Positions 9,845 through 20,245 of a stretch of DNA of 64,000 bases are shown here, piece after piece (position 1 is the stretch's first letter; each line of letters opens with the position of its first letter). The stretch is taken from the NCBI GenBank assembly GCA_026225945.1, contig JAMJFZ010003746.1, positions 1,666,001 through 1,730,000 on the forward strand, given 5' to 3'. The stretch is from Cricetomys ansorgei. Taxonomy: Eukaryota; Chordata; Mammalia; Rodentia; Nesomyidae. The position numbers and the translations under genes were made by a program. The notes under the pieces are model-generated. The model saw only the letters and a program-made list of their open reading frames with translations, made no database searches and had not been told where the DNA came from.

Positions 9845-10780
9845 TAGTCTTTAGGACTAGATCACTAATCTTTAGGGAAACTCAAACCAAAACCACAATG
9901 AAACACCACTTTGAGCCCGCGGGGATGGCCAGAATGCAAAAAGAACAGCAGGAACTAGTAAGTGTTGGAGAGGATGTGGGTGAAGTCTAACCTTTGCAAA
10001 CATTTGGTAAAAGTGATGCTGCCTCTGGGAAGAGCAGTGCAACAGTTGCTCAAAGACCAAACACCAAAGCCGTAAGCAATTTCACTCCTAGGAAAATGCC
10101 TAAGAGAACTGAAAACCAGGTCTTAGACGGCTTCACAGGCCTTCCTTAGAAACATTGTTCACAATAGAAAACACACCTCCGGATCAATAGAGAATGGGTA
10201 ATTAAATGTGTCGGATCCTAACAAAAGGAATATTTATTCTTGAAGAATGGCATATTAGCCTGGCAGTGGTGGTGGCGCAAGCCTTTAATCCCAGCACTCG
10301 GGAGGCAGAGGCAGGCGGAGTTCGAGGCCAGCCTGGTCTGCAGAGTGAGTTCCAGGACAGCCAGAGTTGCAACAGAGAAACCCTGTCTTGAAAAACAAAA
10401 CCAACCAACCAACCAGCCAAACAAACAACAACAATAACAACAGAGAGAATGGCATACTGACACATGCTAAACCATAAACACTAACACAAACTACCATCAA
10501 CACTGTTCCGTTTCCACGAGATGCCCAGAACAGGCGAATCTAGAGACAGAAGCAGACTGGTGGTTATCAGAGGCACAGACATGGAGAACGAGGAGCGACT
10601 GCTTAATGTTATATGGCCTCCTTTGGGAGTAATGAGGTGTAGTGGAACTTCAGAGGCGACACTGACGCTGTGAGACAGCCTGAGGCCACTGCACTATCTT
10701 CTTAAAAATGGCTACCCTTATGCTATGTGGGTTTCATTTTAAAAGACATTTCAATAAACTGTCACCTCCCTCACCCACAG
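9845..10780 (+). mobile_element. Ancient L1 3' end, interrupted by a B1
   Basis: The segments AACCACAATGAAACACCACTT, GTTGGAGAGGATGTGG, CACTCCTAGGAAAATGCC and, after the B1, CAGAACAGGCGAATCTAGAG and TGGTGGTTATCAGAGGC follow the order of an ancient L1M ORF2 end and 3' UTR. It terminates with AATAAACTG near 10,755. It must predate the B1, which splits it at about 10,258. Confidence 0.75.
10258..10445 (+). mobile_element. B1 SINE with A-rich tail
   Basis: This carries the 7SL-derived B1 core (CCTTTAATCCCAGCACTCGG, GAGGCAGAGGCAGG, GCCTGGTCTGCAGAGTGAG) followed by an AACC/AAC-rich tail. The target-site duplication GAATGGCATA is seen at about 10,242 and again at about 10,447. It is inserted in an older L1. 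It does not encode a protein. Confidence 0.92.
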
Positions 10781-10904
10781 TTGTTGGGCCCAGCATAGGC
10801 TCTGGCTGTGTCAACCGGGGTGAGGTATGGGGCAGGGAATGGCCAGAGAAGCCTGCTTGGAGGAGCCTGGGTCTGGGCTGGACAGTTTAGTCTTGTTTGC
10901 TCGT

Positions 10905-11312
10905 CAGCTTGGCACAGGCTAGAGACATCTGGGGAGAGGAAAGCTCGGCTGAGAAGATGCCACCATCAGACTGGCTTGTAGGCAAGTCTGTGAGGGAATT
11001 TTCCTGATTGATGATTGATGGGGGGGGGGATGTGGGAGGGGGAATCCCATCAGGGTGGTGCCCTCTCTGGAGAGATGGTCCTGGTTTGTATTAAAAGAAA
11101 AAAAAAGGAAAAGAAAAAAAGCAGAACCATAGAGAGCAAGTTGCTAATAAGCAGCACTCGTCCATGGTCCATGGTCCCTGCTTCAGTTCCTGCCTTGACT
11201 TCCCTCCATGATGGACCTGTAAGCTGTAAGATAAAATTAAACCCCTTCCTCACCACATTGCTCTTTAGCCATGGTGTTTATCACATCCACAGAAACCAAA
11301 CCAAAAAGGGTT
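10905..11312 (+). repeat. Common muroid interspersed repeat, copy 3
   Basis: It has the same layout as the copy at 5.77 kb: a GTCTGTGAGGGAATTTTCCTGATTG-type segment, a GCAGCACTCGTCCATGG-type segment, then a CATGGTGTTTATCACATCC ending. It is interrupted by a G-run at about 11,021 and an A-rich run at about 11,095. Confidence 0.65.
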
Positions 11313-13384
11313 CGAAGCCTGGAGATCCCTCATCCTAAGGAGTGTGCACAGGCTCACTCCAGCACGTAACCCCCCCCCCCCCACCATCCTCCAAACGCTT
11401 AGTCTACCCGGCGCTGAGATGGGGCTCTGTGGTGTGATTCTGACCCTAACAACACAGGCAAAGAGGCAGGAGACCATTCCAAGCCTGGCTCCACAAAACT
11501 CTGCATGTTTCTGTGCATACGGCCAGGTGCACAGATTCAGGGTGCAGCTCCTCATTCAGGGTGCAGGGTAGAGACTACTCCCAGATGTGGAGGTCATGCT
11601 TGCACACAGGTAGGGCACTCATGTTAAGCCACTGAGACTAGACTGGGTGCCTATTACCCAGTGTTGCAGATACAGGTGGGGGTGTGGGTGGGATAGGGAG
11701 GAAAACATTTGAAATGTATCTCAGTCTAGGTTTTCTAGAGGCCTGTGGCCGTGGGCCTGCTGGATCCATCTCCTCCAAGGGCGACCTCCAGCTGACCACC
11801 TGTGCTGAGTCACAAGCCGGGTAGAGCACTTATGGGCAGAGCACATTCCCAGGCCTTAAGCACAGTAAGTTTGTCTTGCGTGGGAGGAACATGGACCCCA
11901 GAACTGCTTGCTCCTTGGACTGCTCGAGGGCTCAAATGGATTCCTAACATCCACAATGAAATAGATGCCCCCAGGTAAGGGCAGAGGGGCACAAAGGAAG
12001 AGTGGGGGAGACAAAGCCCCGAGCCACCCAGAATCAGCCCCCATATTCTCCTGCCACACTAGCAAGAATATCTAAGAGACACAGCGAATCCCTTCACCGC
12101 TCACCACCACAGCTTACTCTCTCTCCAGTCCTGGCGCCCAAAGTGCATATTTCTGTAGCATTTTCTGGTTTCTTAAGTTTCAAAATATTAAAATTTCCCT
12201 ACTTTCCCTTCCTGGAATTCAAATGTGAAAATGTTAAGGAACGTGTGAAGGACTGGAGTCGGTCTCAGCGGACACTGTCCAGCATCTCGTGACTCCCGCT
12301 CTAGGGTCACGCTGCCCCTCGAGCCCTGAAGAATTCGGACACTCGCACTCTGCGTCAGAGGAGGGAAGACCGGGGACCACAATGAGGGGCATCTGCTAGC
12401 TCCTGAGTTGGAAGAAGGGGCTCTGTCTGCTGAGATCTGGGCCACAGGATCACCAGCAGCTCTTGCTGCAGAGCCCTTGCCTCACTGGGCACCAGTGAAA
12501 CCAAGGAGAGGAGACGACACTGCCGGCTCACCAGGCAGGCGCACACCTGTTCCGGTGCGTAGCTAACCAGAGAAGCATCTGGGTTGCTCCGTTTAGTAGA
12601 GCCACCCATGAGGCAAAAGCAAACAGAAGTGTTTGCTTGCGGCTGGCCACCTGCTCTCCTCAGAGCCCAGGCGGTGCCTCAATGGCGGCCCTCAAGGTCT
12701 CGTCAGCCAGGCTTCTGAAGGGCACCAGCTCGCATGCAAAGGAGTTACCAGAGCACAAGGGTACTCTGCTGACCCCCTTACCCCACCTGACTCGTTCAGG
12801 GCTTCGCAGTAGATGGCTCAGGGACCGGCTCCACAGATCCCAGTCTCAGGTGGAGGGGGGTGGTCTCTGAAGCACCCTACAGTCAATCACACCGCTGTGA
12901 GGCCTGCTCAGGGATTCTCCATGGCTGCAGAGAACAGGAAGGTGGGTGATGGTGGAGGGAATAGCTGGGGAAAGACAGAAAGGGAGAAAAGAAGGCCCAG
13001 TCCACAGAGCTCTCTAGGGCATTGGAACCTCTGTCAGGAAAGAATCCTATCTTCTTATGTCCTCTGAGAGGAGGTGGAGCCCAGCTGTGGGAGGCACAGC
13101 CTCAACTTCTCCTAAGTCCTGGGACACAAGGCCCTGGCTGCTGTTATGCATGGGGGCAGCTCGGAGTCAGCCGTACCAACCCCACAGCTTCCTAGAGTGA
13201 AACGCCCCATACCAGAGGGCACAGAGGACAGTCCTCACAGACCAGACGGACAGGGGGCCCCACTGCCGTCGCCTCCTGTGAGGCCCATGCCCAGTGCTCC
13301 CTGCCAGGCTGCCCAGCATCCTTGCTACGCTGTCTTGCTGCCCGCTGCTCCCCTCTATCTGCACTACACCTCTCTCTCCCTCTC

Positions 13385-13482
13385 TGTAACTACTAGGTGT
13401 TAGCTTACTAACTGTTACTGCTAGTTACTAACGCTGTTTACTTTTTAACACTGCTACTAACTACTGTTTACTGTTAGTTCCT
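13385..13482. repeat. Degenerate short-period array (ACTGTTACTA-like)
   Basis: Repeated, imperfect words of the form TAACTGTTACTGCTAGTTACTAAC recur about seven times in 100 bp. No unit length is strictly kept. This could be a decayed minisatellite. Confidence 0.5.
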
Positions 13483-14359
13483 CCTTGCAAGGCAGCACTC
13501 AAGGCTCCTTTTGATCAGTACCATCAAGTCATTCATACAGAAAAATAATGGGGAAGGAGGGAAGCACAGCAGCGATGGAAGAAGTAAGAGATCATCAGCC
13601 AGGCAGGCCCAGCCCTTGCCCCAGGAGCAACCCCCACCCAACACACCCAACACACCCCTTCAAGTGCAATTATGGTCACTCATCTAGAAGGAAAGAGCTA
13701 CTGAGTGACTGGAAGCTGGACTCCTAGCCAACTCTGCCCTTGTTTCCTGGGCACTCAATGGGCATTTTTTTGCTCAGTCTTTCCCAGTGCCCCAGGGAAG
13801 TGGATTCCGCCTGGATGAGGCACACAGTTGCACCCCTCCCATCAGCACAGCCCCATGGTTAAGGCACCAGGTGTCTCAGCAGACACCATGCACAGGACAG
13901 TCCTTGAGTGTCTCATCCCCACCAGCCCTCCGGCTACATACAAACATGAATTCATACCGTGCCTGGAGCACACTGGCTGCCTCCCCAGGACAGCTCCGAA
14001 AGAGCCAGGCCTATTGTTCATTCCTATCGCACGGGACGGCCACCCAGCCAGTAAGAGCAAGAAGCATCTCACTGGGGACTCTCCTCAGACCCAGAGAGGC
14101 TTGGGCCATGGGCCTCATGTCTTTGGGCGGTGTCACACGTCAGGCTCCTAGATCTGGTCCTGTCTTTCTCTAGAGCACCTGCTGTCCATCATGAGTGACT
14201 TGCTATGGTGTGACACGCAAGCCACTCCCTTCTCCCAGGTCCCTCTTCAGCTTTATTCCTGGTACCAAGCTCCAAGGGTCCAGAGATGGAAGTTGTTAAA
14301 AACAAGAGACCAGGAACAGGTCCTTAACTTTCCACGGACTCCAGGGTTCACAGATCAGA

Positions 14360-14402
14360 AGAGCCTCAGTTTGCTCACCTGTAAAATGGGAAAAGAAGAC
14401 CA
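14360..14402 (+). mobile_element. MIR fragment
   Basis: The segment AGCCTCAGTTTGCTCACCTG followed by TAAAATGGGAAAA is the conserved core-to-3' part of the ancient SINE MIR. Confidence 0.6.
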
Positions 14403-14559
14403 CAAGCTTCACAGTGTTGTCAGCAGATAACAGGGGTACCTATTGCTGGTGTTAGCAGGAAAGGGGGCCAACAGAGTCCTCTACCAGGCTGCAAAGGAGA
14501 AGGTCCCGAGGGAGATAGCAGCTTCCAGCCTCCCTTTCCCTTCCTATCTCAGGCTCCAT

Positions 14560-14730
14560 TTCAACAGATACCATAATTTTTAATTAGTTTTCTCCTGCCC
14601 TGGCTAAAAGGCCATTAGCACCCCATTAGGTGAACGCATCCCATTTTCTTCACACCACCGAGGAAACAGTGATTTACTCAGTCCATTCCTAAAGCAATTC
14701 TGCAAAATAAAGGCAATTTAGTGAATGGGC
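14560..14730. promoter_or_regulatory. Candidate conserved noncoding element in RET intron 1
   Basis: This repeat-free AT-rich island in GC-rich intron sequence contains TTTTTAATTAGTTTTCTCC, GGCCATTAGCACCCCATTAG and GCAAAATAAAGGCAATTTAG. Dense homeodomain cores (TAATTAG, CATTAG) and lack of any mobile-element signature suggest constraint. It lies about 3 kb downstream of the RET start. Comparative alignment was not possible here. Confidence 0.3.
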
Positions 14731-16419
14731 TTAGTAACGTCCCCACTTGCTGTCTGCTCTCAGCCCCACCCTCAGGAGCACTGGCTGGCCCAGCCCAGAG
14801 AACAGGCACTGGGCTCCGCAGCTGGAGGGAAGAGAACCAGCGACGGAGAAGCAGGGCAAACCTTCAGGGCTCCTTGAGCTCACTAAGGGAGGAAGAGAGG
14901 AAAAAGGAGGTGAAGCTGTGTACCACGGGCCACAGGCGCCTGCTTGAGGGAAAGTTCCTGTTGGTGTAGATGGACATGGGTCCCCCCACACTTACAGAAG
15001 AGCTGTCTAGAAGGGGCCTTTCGATGACATGGGGTCAGATCCTTTGGTTTTTACAGGCAGAGATGCTAAGCAAGATTCCAGGCCAGGAAGAGGAGGGACA
15101 AGAGTCTTGTCAAGAAGCTGGAGGAGGGGGCAGATCAAGGTGCCCTGGGAATGGAGAGGAGCCAGGGGCGCTGTGATTGATTCTATAGTCTCATCCTCAT
15201 CCGTACAGTTAAGCTGTATCTGTACCGAGCAGTGAAAAGTCCGGAAAACTTTAACAGCTTACAGAAGAAGGGTGTCATCTCTAGTTCCAGGACACTGGCA
15301 GGACAGTAATGAGACTATGCGGGTGTGTGTGGCACAGTCCCGCGAACATGTGCGGTGCTTGAGTGAGGGTGGTAATCAAGCTAGGCCAGCTGTGGAAATA
15401 CGTATGTTCCCACAGGTGTCTTGAACATGAGTTCATGAGAAACAGTAGGAACATGTCTTGATGATGACCTAAAATGAGAGTATTGTGAGCTGAGGAGGCT
15501 CCCTCCCTCTACAGACCCTCTCCAAAAGGCCCGGCAACTAGAACACTGTATCCACCAGAGGGCGCTGGAGGCCAAGCTGCTCCCGCGCCTCCTGTTGGGG
15601 AACCGCACCCGAGCTCTCTAGCGGCAGTCTGAAGCAGGTCGATGAGTGTCACTCACAACCGCTGCCCCAGAGTTGAGGCTAGCGGACTTCTCTAGAAGCC
15701 CCAGATACTTCTTCCTGGGTGTGAGGCTGTTGCTCCCCTCTCTGTTCCGCTATCATGGTTTCTTGGCCATCCAGAAAGGGGTGGGTATAAGACAACAGCC
15801 CATAACCTCTGGATTCCATAAGCTGCCTGTGGCTGTCTGAGTCTATGGGCCAGAGGTCTCACAGAGAAAGCTCCCTACGTCCTTGCCACATACCACAGCA
15901 CAGACCCTGGAGCTGGGTCCCTGGAGCCGCTGGGCACCTCACTAAACTCAGGGCTCAGCAGGTTTGGGGAAATTGCCCAGCACACGACTTCCGAGTTCAC
16001 TCCGACTACACACCCGCAACTATGAAGTTTAAACCCACAGACACGGGAACACTTCACAGTGCTAACGTCTGTATTTCTGTCTATGTTTGCTATGTAGCTC
16101 CTGCATACCTCCCCACTGCAGAACCGTGCCCCCCAGCACCCCAAGATCTAGGAACACATCCTCCAATCTATTTGTTCTCAGGAAAGAAAAGTCTATCCTA
16201 TCCCTTTTCTATTGCTGGCTCTGCGGTTCTTGGAGGCCAAACCCACAAACGTGGCCCTGGGTTGGCCTGTGAACCCAGTCTCTGAAGACACGAGGCTAGA
16301 GGCTGGGTGATCGTGGCCTTTTCTGTTTCTAAGACTGCAAAGAGAGAAAGCCCTTTGTAAGGAATGAGCAGAGCATGGCCTGGGGTTCTTTCTGATATCA
16401 AAGGGAAACTTGGTTGGTG

Positions 16420-16578
16420 GAAAAAAAATATATATATATATACACATATACATATATATAAACACAGAGACATATACATACACATATACATATATATAAA
16501 CACACAGAGACATATACACACACATACACACATATATATTATACATACATATATATTCTATACATATATATATTCATT
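16420..16578. repeat. Compound TA / CA / CATA microsatellite
   Basis: This is an imperfect run of TATATA, ACACATATACATATATATAA and ACACACAGAGACATATACA units near the 5' end of RET intron 1. A unit of about 40 bp containing ATAAACACA(CA)GAGACATATACA is itself repeated, giving a weak higher-order structure. Confidence 0.9.
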
Positions 16579-17451
16579 CTTCCCCCAAGAGGGAACCAAG
16601 TAAGGATAGGTTGGAAGGACAGTAAAATGTGCAGCCAAGGGGGCCAACATCCTCCATCCTTAGGGTTCATTCGGTCAAGGTAAAGGAGTGAAGGCAGTGA
16701 CCAGTCTTTGAAAGGCCACACCTAATAAAGGACTCCTATGTGCGCATGATGCTGGCAGCACATCGCTGCACTTGACTCCCGAGTGGCCAGGCCCAAAGCG
16801 CTGAGTAAATGTCAGCCCTGGGCCCTAGCACGCCCCCAAAGCCACACTTTCAGGTGCTCCGGCAGAATGGCAAGAGGACAGGCCTCCCAGCTGCCGGGCA
16901 GGGCTCAGACTATGTCGTACTCTCGGGGGAAGACACGCCAGAAAACACAGGCTTTTAGGGTTTGCCAGACCAGGGCAGCAAAAACACACAAGGGAAAGAT
17001 AGCCTTTACCAAAGAGCCGCAGCACCCTTCAGCGGAAGAGCAGAGCTACCGAAAGTGCTGGAGGGAAACGCGTAAAGAAAACCAGAACGCAGCGGTCCTC
17101 AAGCGCTGGCACAAGTCAGGTTGCCTACCCCGTCCGCTCGCCGCTGCGCCCCAACGGCGACGAGAGCCGCCCGCTCCACCCGGGCACGGGCCCGCGGCGA
17201 CCGACCTAGGAAGCGCAGCTGCGGCTCTGGCTGGCACCAGCCACGCCGCCCGGCCAGTGGCCCGCACGGCCCCGAGCCCCGCCCAGTTCGGGCCGCAGCG
17301 ACCCGGTTCCCAGGCCCGGAGGCCGCCGACCGCGCTGCCGGCCAATGCCAGCCGATGGAAGCGCGCTTAGGCGCATCGGCTCCCGGGCTCGGCGCGCGGC
17401 GCTAACTTCGCCCGGCCGCTGCGGGCCCCGCCGCCCGTAGGTAGGACTCAC

Positions 17452-17524
17452 CTTCGCCCAGCAGCGGCAGCAGCAGAAACAGCTTCAGCCCCAGCCCCGC
17501 GGCGCCGGACATCGCTTTCGCCAT
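17452..17524 (-). CDS. Ret: RET exon 1 coding part (start codon and signal peptide)
   Basis: The coding part of exon 1 runs from ATG at 17524 to GAAG at 17452, followed by the donor GTGAGTCC. It encodes MAKAMSGAAGLGLKLFLLLP and then LLGE, a basic N-terminus plus hydrophobic core typical of a secretory signal peptide. The 25th codon is split and completed by exon 2 (Ala). Length (73 nt) and phase match RET in other mammals. The start has G at -3 and +4, a strong initiation context. Position 5 is Met where mouse, rat and human have Thr, so there is a second in-frame ATG four codons on; initiation there would still keep the hydrophobic core. Confidence 0.96.
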
Positions 17525-17715
17525 CGCCCGTACGCGCGAGGGCCGCGGTGGAAGAGCGGGCGGGTCTCGGCGGTGCGGGGTGCGGCGCTCAGCCGGGCCT
17601 CCCCATGCCAGCTCGGGCGCAGCGGGCACTGCGGGCGCGTTGCGTCCGGCGCGACTCCCAGATGCGGACTCGGAGCCGCTCTCCGGGGCTGCGTGCACCG
17701 CTCCAGTGGCCGGAC
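17525..17715 (-). other. Ret: Presumed RET 5' UTR (extent approximate)
   Basis: This is GC-rich sequence directly upstream of the RET start. The human leader is roughly 190 nt, so I place the far edge near 17,715; the exact start cannot be read from sequence. There is no stop codon in the RET frame anywhere in this leader; the frame stays open up to an ATG at 17,881. Confidence 0.6.
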
Positions 17716-17845
17716 TGAGAGGTAGACCTGCGCGGGCTGAGCCCCTGGAGCGGACTGGGGCAGGGCAGGGTGCAGAGGGCGGGGCGGTGGGAGGGGCGGG
17801 ACCAGGGGGTGCGGGTGTGTGTAGGGGCGGGGCTCCAGGTACCGC
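17716..17845 (-). promoter_or_regulatory. Ret: RET core promoter with three GC boxes, no TATA box
   Basis: Three Sp1-type GC boxes are visible on the plus strand: GGGCGGGGCGG at 17777-17787, GAGGGGCGGGA at 17791-17801 and GGGGCGGGGC at 17824-17833. No TATA box is seen. The human RET promoter is also TATA-less and reported to be driven by Sp1/Sp3. Spacing of about 60-120 bp from the presumed start fits. Confidence 0.75.
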
Positions 17846-19689
17846 GTGGGGCAAGGTGGGGCGGCACCCGACTGCTTGCACCGGGAACTGCGATGTCCTT
17901 CCTGGAGAAGGGCTGCTTGGAGGTGGGCCCGTGTGAGGATGTGGCTCTGGTGCCGATCGCCTAAAGATAGCCTGGATCCGGGATCGTTCGCTGGTACAGC
18001 CACTTTTTCACCTTGTGCGCGCTTGCTGTTTTCTGCGTTTGTCCTTTCCCGCCGCCCAGAAAGAGCAACGCAGAGACTCAGGGTCTGGGCCGGACTGGTT
18101 ACCTATACTCGCAAAGAGACCCAGAGACTAGAGTGATGTCGGTTCAGAGACTGGGCGCTGAAAGCACCCTCCGCCATTGATCAGTGGGAAGCGCGGTGGG
18201 AGCCTGCAAGACTCGTCTGGAGCTAGAGGCGAGAAGAGGGGAGGAGCCCTGAGAGAAAGAGGGCAGGGGAGCCTGCGTCCAGTGTATAATACATCCTGTG
18301 GTGGCGAGGATGGGTATCCTGTTGGATTTGTTTGCAATTCCCAGGACTGGTACAACCAATAGAACCAAGAAACTGGCTAACGGCATGCCTTTCAAAGGGA
18401 CCTGCTGCGGCAGTCCAACGCGGTGTTTGGAACTGTCAGCTCTCGGCGCACCAAATAGAAGAGCTCTTAGTATGTGAACTGACAGACTAGGCAGCTGGTA
18501 CAGGAGTGTGTGTTGGGGGGTGTGTGAAAACAGAAGTTTGCCAGAAGAATCTATTCTCCCCCCCTCCAAATAAATGATGACTAAATATATTTATCCTTGA
18601 TATGGGAGCCTCTAGGCAGGAAATGGAAGGTCAGATGTGGGCTCAAGACCCCTGTCGGGAAAGCCCAGCTCTCCCCACCTCTAGCTGCCTTTTGAAGCCT
18701 GCTTTGCACCCAGTATTGGAAGGAAGGGAAAACAGAGGCTTCTGGGACCTTGGAGTGAACAAACACGTCCCGGAATCTGAGCCCGGAGAGGGGCTCAGCT
18801 GCTCCTCTCCTGCAGTACGCAAAGCCCCACCCTTCTGCCTGGATGAGCTCAGGGTTGAATAAGCAATCTGTACATCACTCTGCAGATATGAAGTCAAAGT
18901 GAAGTCACCCTCACAGGAGGAGCAGAGGCTGCCAAGATATAGGCTGACTTGGGGCCAGGCCAGCTGAGATGTTATTCAGAGCTGCCTGCTGATGGGTGGG
19001 TATCCAGACCACCAGGCGGCCAGCCTAGGAGAGGCAGCCTGAGATCACTGGCCCTTGGACTTCTGGAGCTGGAGTTAGTCCCAGGGTGCTAATACACCTG
19101 ATCCCTGGTTATCACTTGGGCCTGTGCCTGAGGAAGGGACCTAAACAGGAAGGCAGAAGGAAGGTACTTTTTGGTTACAAACAGGTTCCTGTGGCTGTTT
19201 TCCAATAGAATGCAGAGAGAAAAGAGAAGTCTGGTCCACTGTTCCAACACCCCATTCCTCCTTCACTGACACTGGGATGAACTCTGTCTGGCTGTTTTAA
19301 GGATCCACGCAGGAATACACTCCTGTCTGTTCCTCGAGCCTTTGCACCCTTGAGTGTCCAGATACCATAACGAGGACATTTCTGTCTCTTTAGAAGACCT
19401 TGAATGGACTTGTCAAAACCCCCAAACACACATATACATGTATGCATGCACGTATACCTGGGTCCAAGACATTAACTCAGTATGAGCGCAGAAGGAGGAA
19501 ACTTCCTCTAGGGAACAGGAAATGGATGCTAGCTCCCTCCTCCTAGGGCAGGTCTGAGACCAGGCTGGTGTACAACCCAAAGGTCTTAGCTTGTGTTTTA
19601 TCTAGGAAGCTCCACCCTCGGCTCCCTTCCTTTTTCATTTGGGGTAGGGCGAGTCTCAGTGAGGCATTTGTTCTCTTTTTTAATTCTTC

Positions 19690-19735
19690 TTATTTCTCTG
19701 AGCCTCAGTTTCCCCAGCTGTAAACTTCTATTGCT
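19690..19735 (+). mobile_element. MIR fragment
   Basis: It carries the segment CTGAGCCTCAGTTTCCCCAG followed by CTGTAAA, the conserved part of MIR. Confidence 0.6.
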
Positions 19736-19984
19736 CAGAGAGAGGTCTTAATATTTTTTAAAGGAGAGTACATGTGTGGATGGAACTCAATGTCAGCCCT
19801 GAGCACATGCTCAGTGACTCAGAACCATTGTCTTGCCTGGGTTCCTGTAGAACGTGACCTTGATGTCACCCCTTCCCCACTGAAGGTCACAAGTACTCTA
19901 GGAGCTAGAGTTGGGCATAGCTGGGTAGGTGCCAAGCATCACTCACACAGACACTTAATTCTTCTTCCTTCCTTTCTTTATTAA

Positions 19985-20060
19985 GAAAAAATGACACAGA
20001 GGATTGAACCCAGAGCCTCAAGCACGCTAGGCAAATGCTCTACCACTGAGCTACTGCTCA
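19985..20060 (-). mobile_element. ID/B4-type SINE fragment
   Basis: On the minus strand it reads GAGCATTTGCCTAGCGTGCT preceded by TAGCTCAGTGGTA, the tRNA-derived head with the Pol III A box of ID and B4 elements, ending in GGGTTCAATCC (B box). It is a retroposed SINE, not a tRNA gene. Confidence 0.85.
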
Positions 20061-20094
20061 TACACATTCTACAGTAAAATCTCCCCAAGAGGTT

Positions 20095-20245
20095 GTTGTG
20101 GTGCAGGCTCCTACTTTGGAGTGATTTACCTTGATTTGGATCTTGGCACTGATGCAACTCTACCTCTCAGAGCCTGTTGTGTCATCTGCCCAGCGGGAGC
20201 CGACAGCGGCTGTGAGGAGTTTGATGGCTAAGCAGCTCACATGCG
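20095..20245 (+). mobile_element. MIR SINE
   Basis: It follows the MIR order: a CTTTGGAGTGATTTACC-like start, TTGGATCTTGGCAC and a TCTCAGAGCCTGTTGTGTCATCTG core, then GGCTGTGAGGAGTTTGATGG. It is much diverged, as expected for an element this old. Confidence 0.5.

Larger units (their letters stand above)
4085..17451 (-). other. Ret: RET intron 1 (about 13.4 kb)
   Basis: This is the large first intron of RET, bounded by the exon 1 donor GTGAGTCC and the exon 2 acceptor. It holds old L1 fragments (about 4.42-5.77 and 9.64-10.78 kb), three copies of a common muroid repeat, one B1, a (CAG)14 tract, a TA/CA tract and at least two AT-rich blocks that look like conserved noncoding DNA. In human, intron 1 carries the enhancer known as MCS+9.7 or RET+3, linked to Hirschsprung disease. 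By position that enhancer should have its counterpart in this intron. Stretches at 6.1-8.5, 11.4-14.3 and 14.75-16.4 kb are otherwise unique, with no exon that I can support. Confidence 0.93.
17100..17890. promoter_or_regulatory. CpG island over RET exon 1
   Basis: CpG dinucleotides and G+C rise sharply here, for example around CCCGGGCACGGGCCCGCGGCG, compared with less than a handful of CpG per 500 bp on either side. The island covers the start of intron 1, coding exon 1, the presumed 5' UTR and the GC-box promoter. Long open frames within it on both strands come from the scarcity of AT-rich stop codons, not from coding. Confidence 0.9.

Noticed and set aside
16783..17451. Open frames on both strands in and near the CpG island
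   Set aside because: Stop-poor GC-rich sequence; the only supported coding part is the RET signal-peptide exon.
19985..20060. tRNA-like A and B boxes
   Set aside because: Part of an ID/B4 SINE with mutations; it lacks a foldable cloverleaf, so it is not a tRNA gene.
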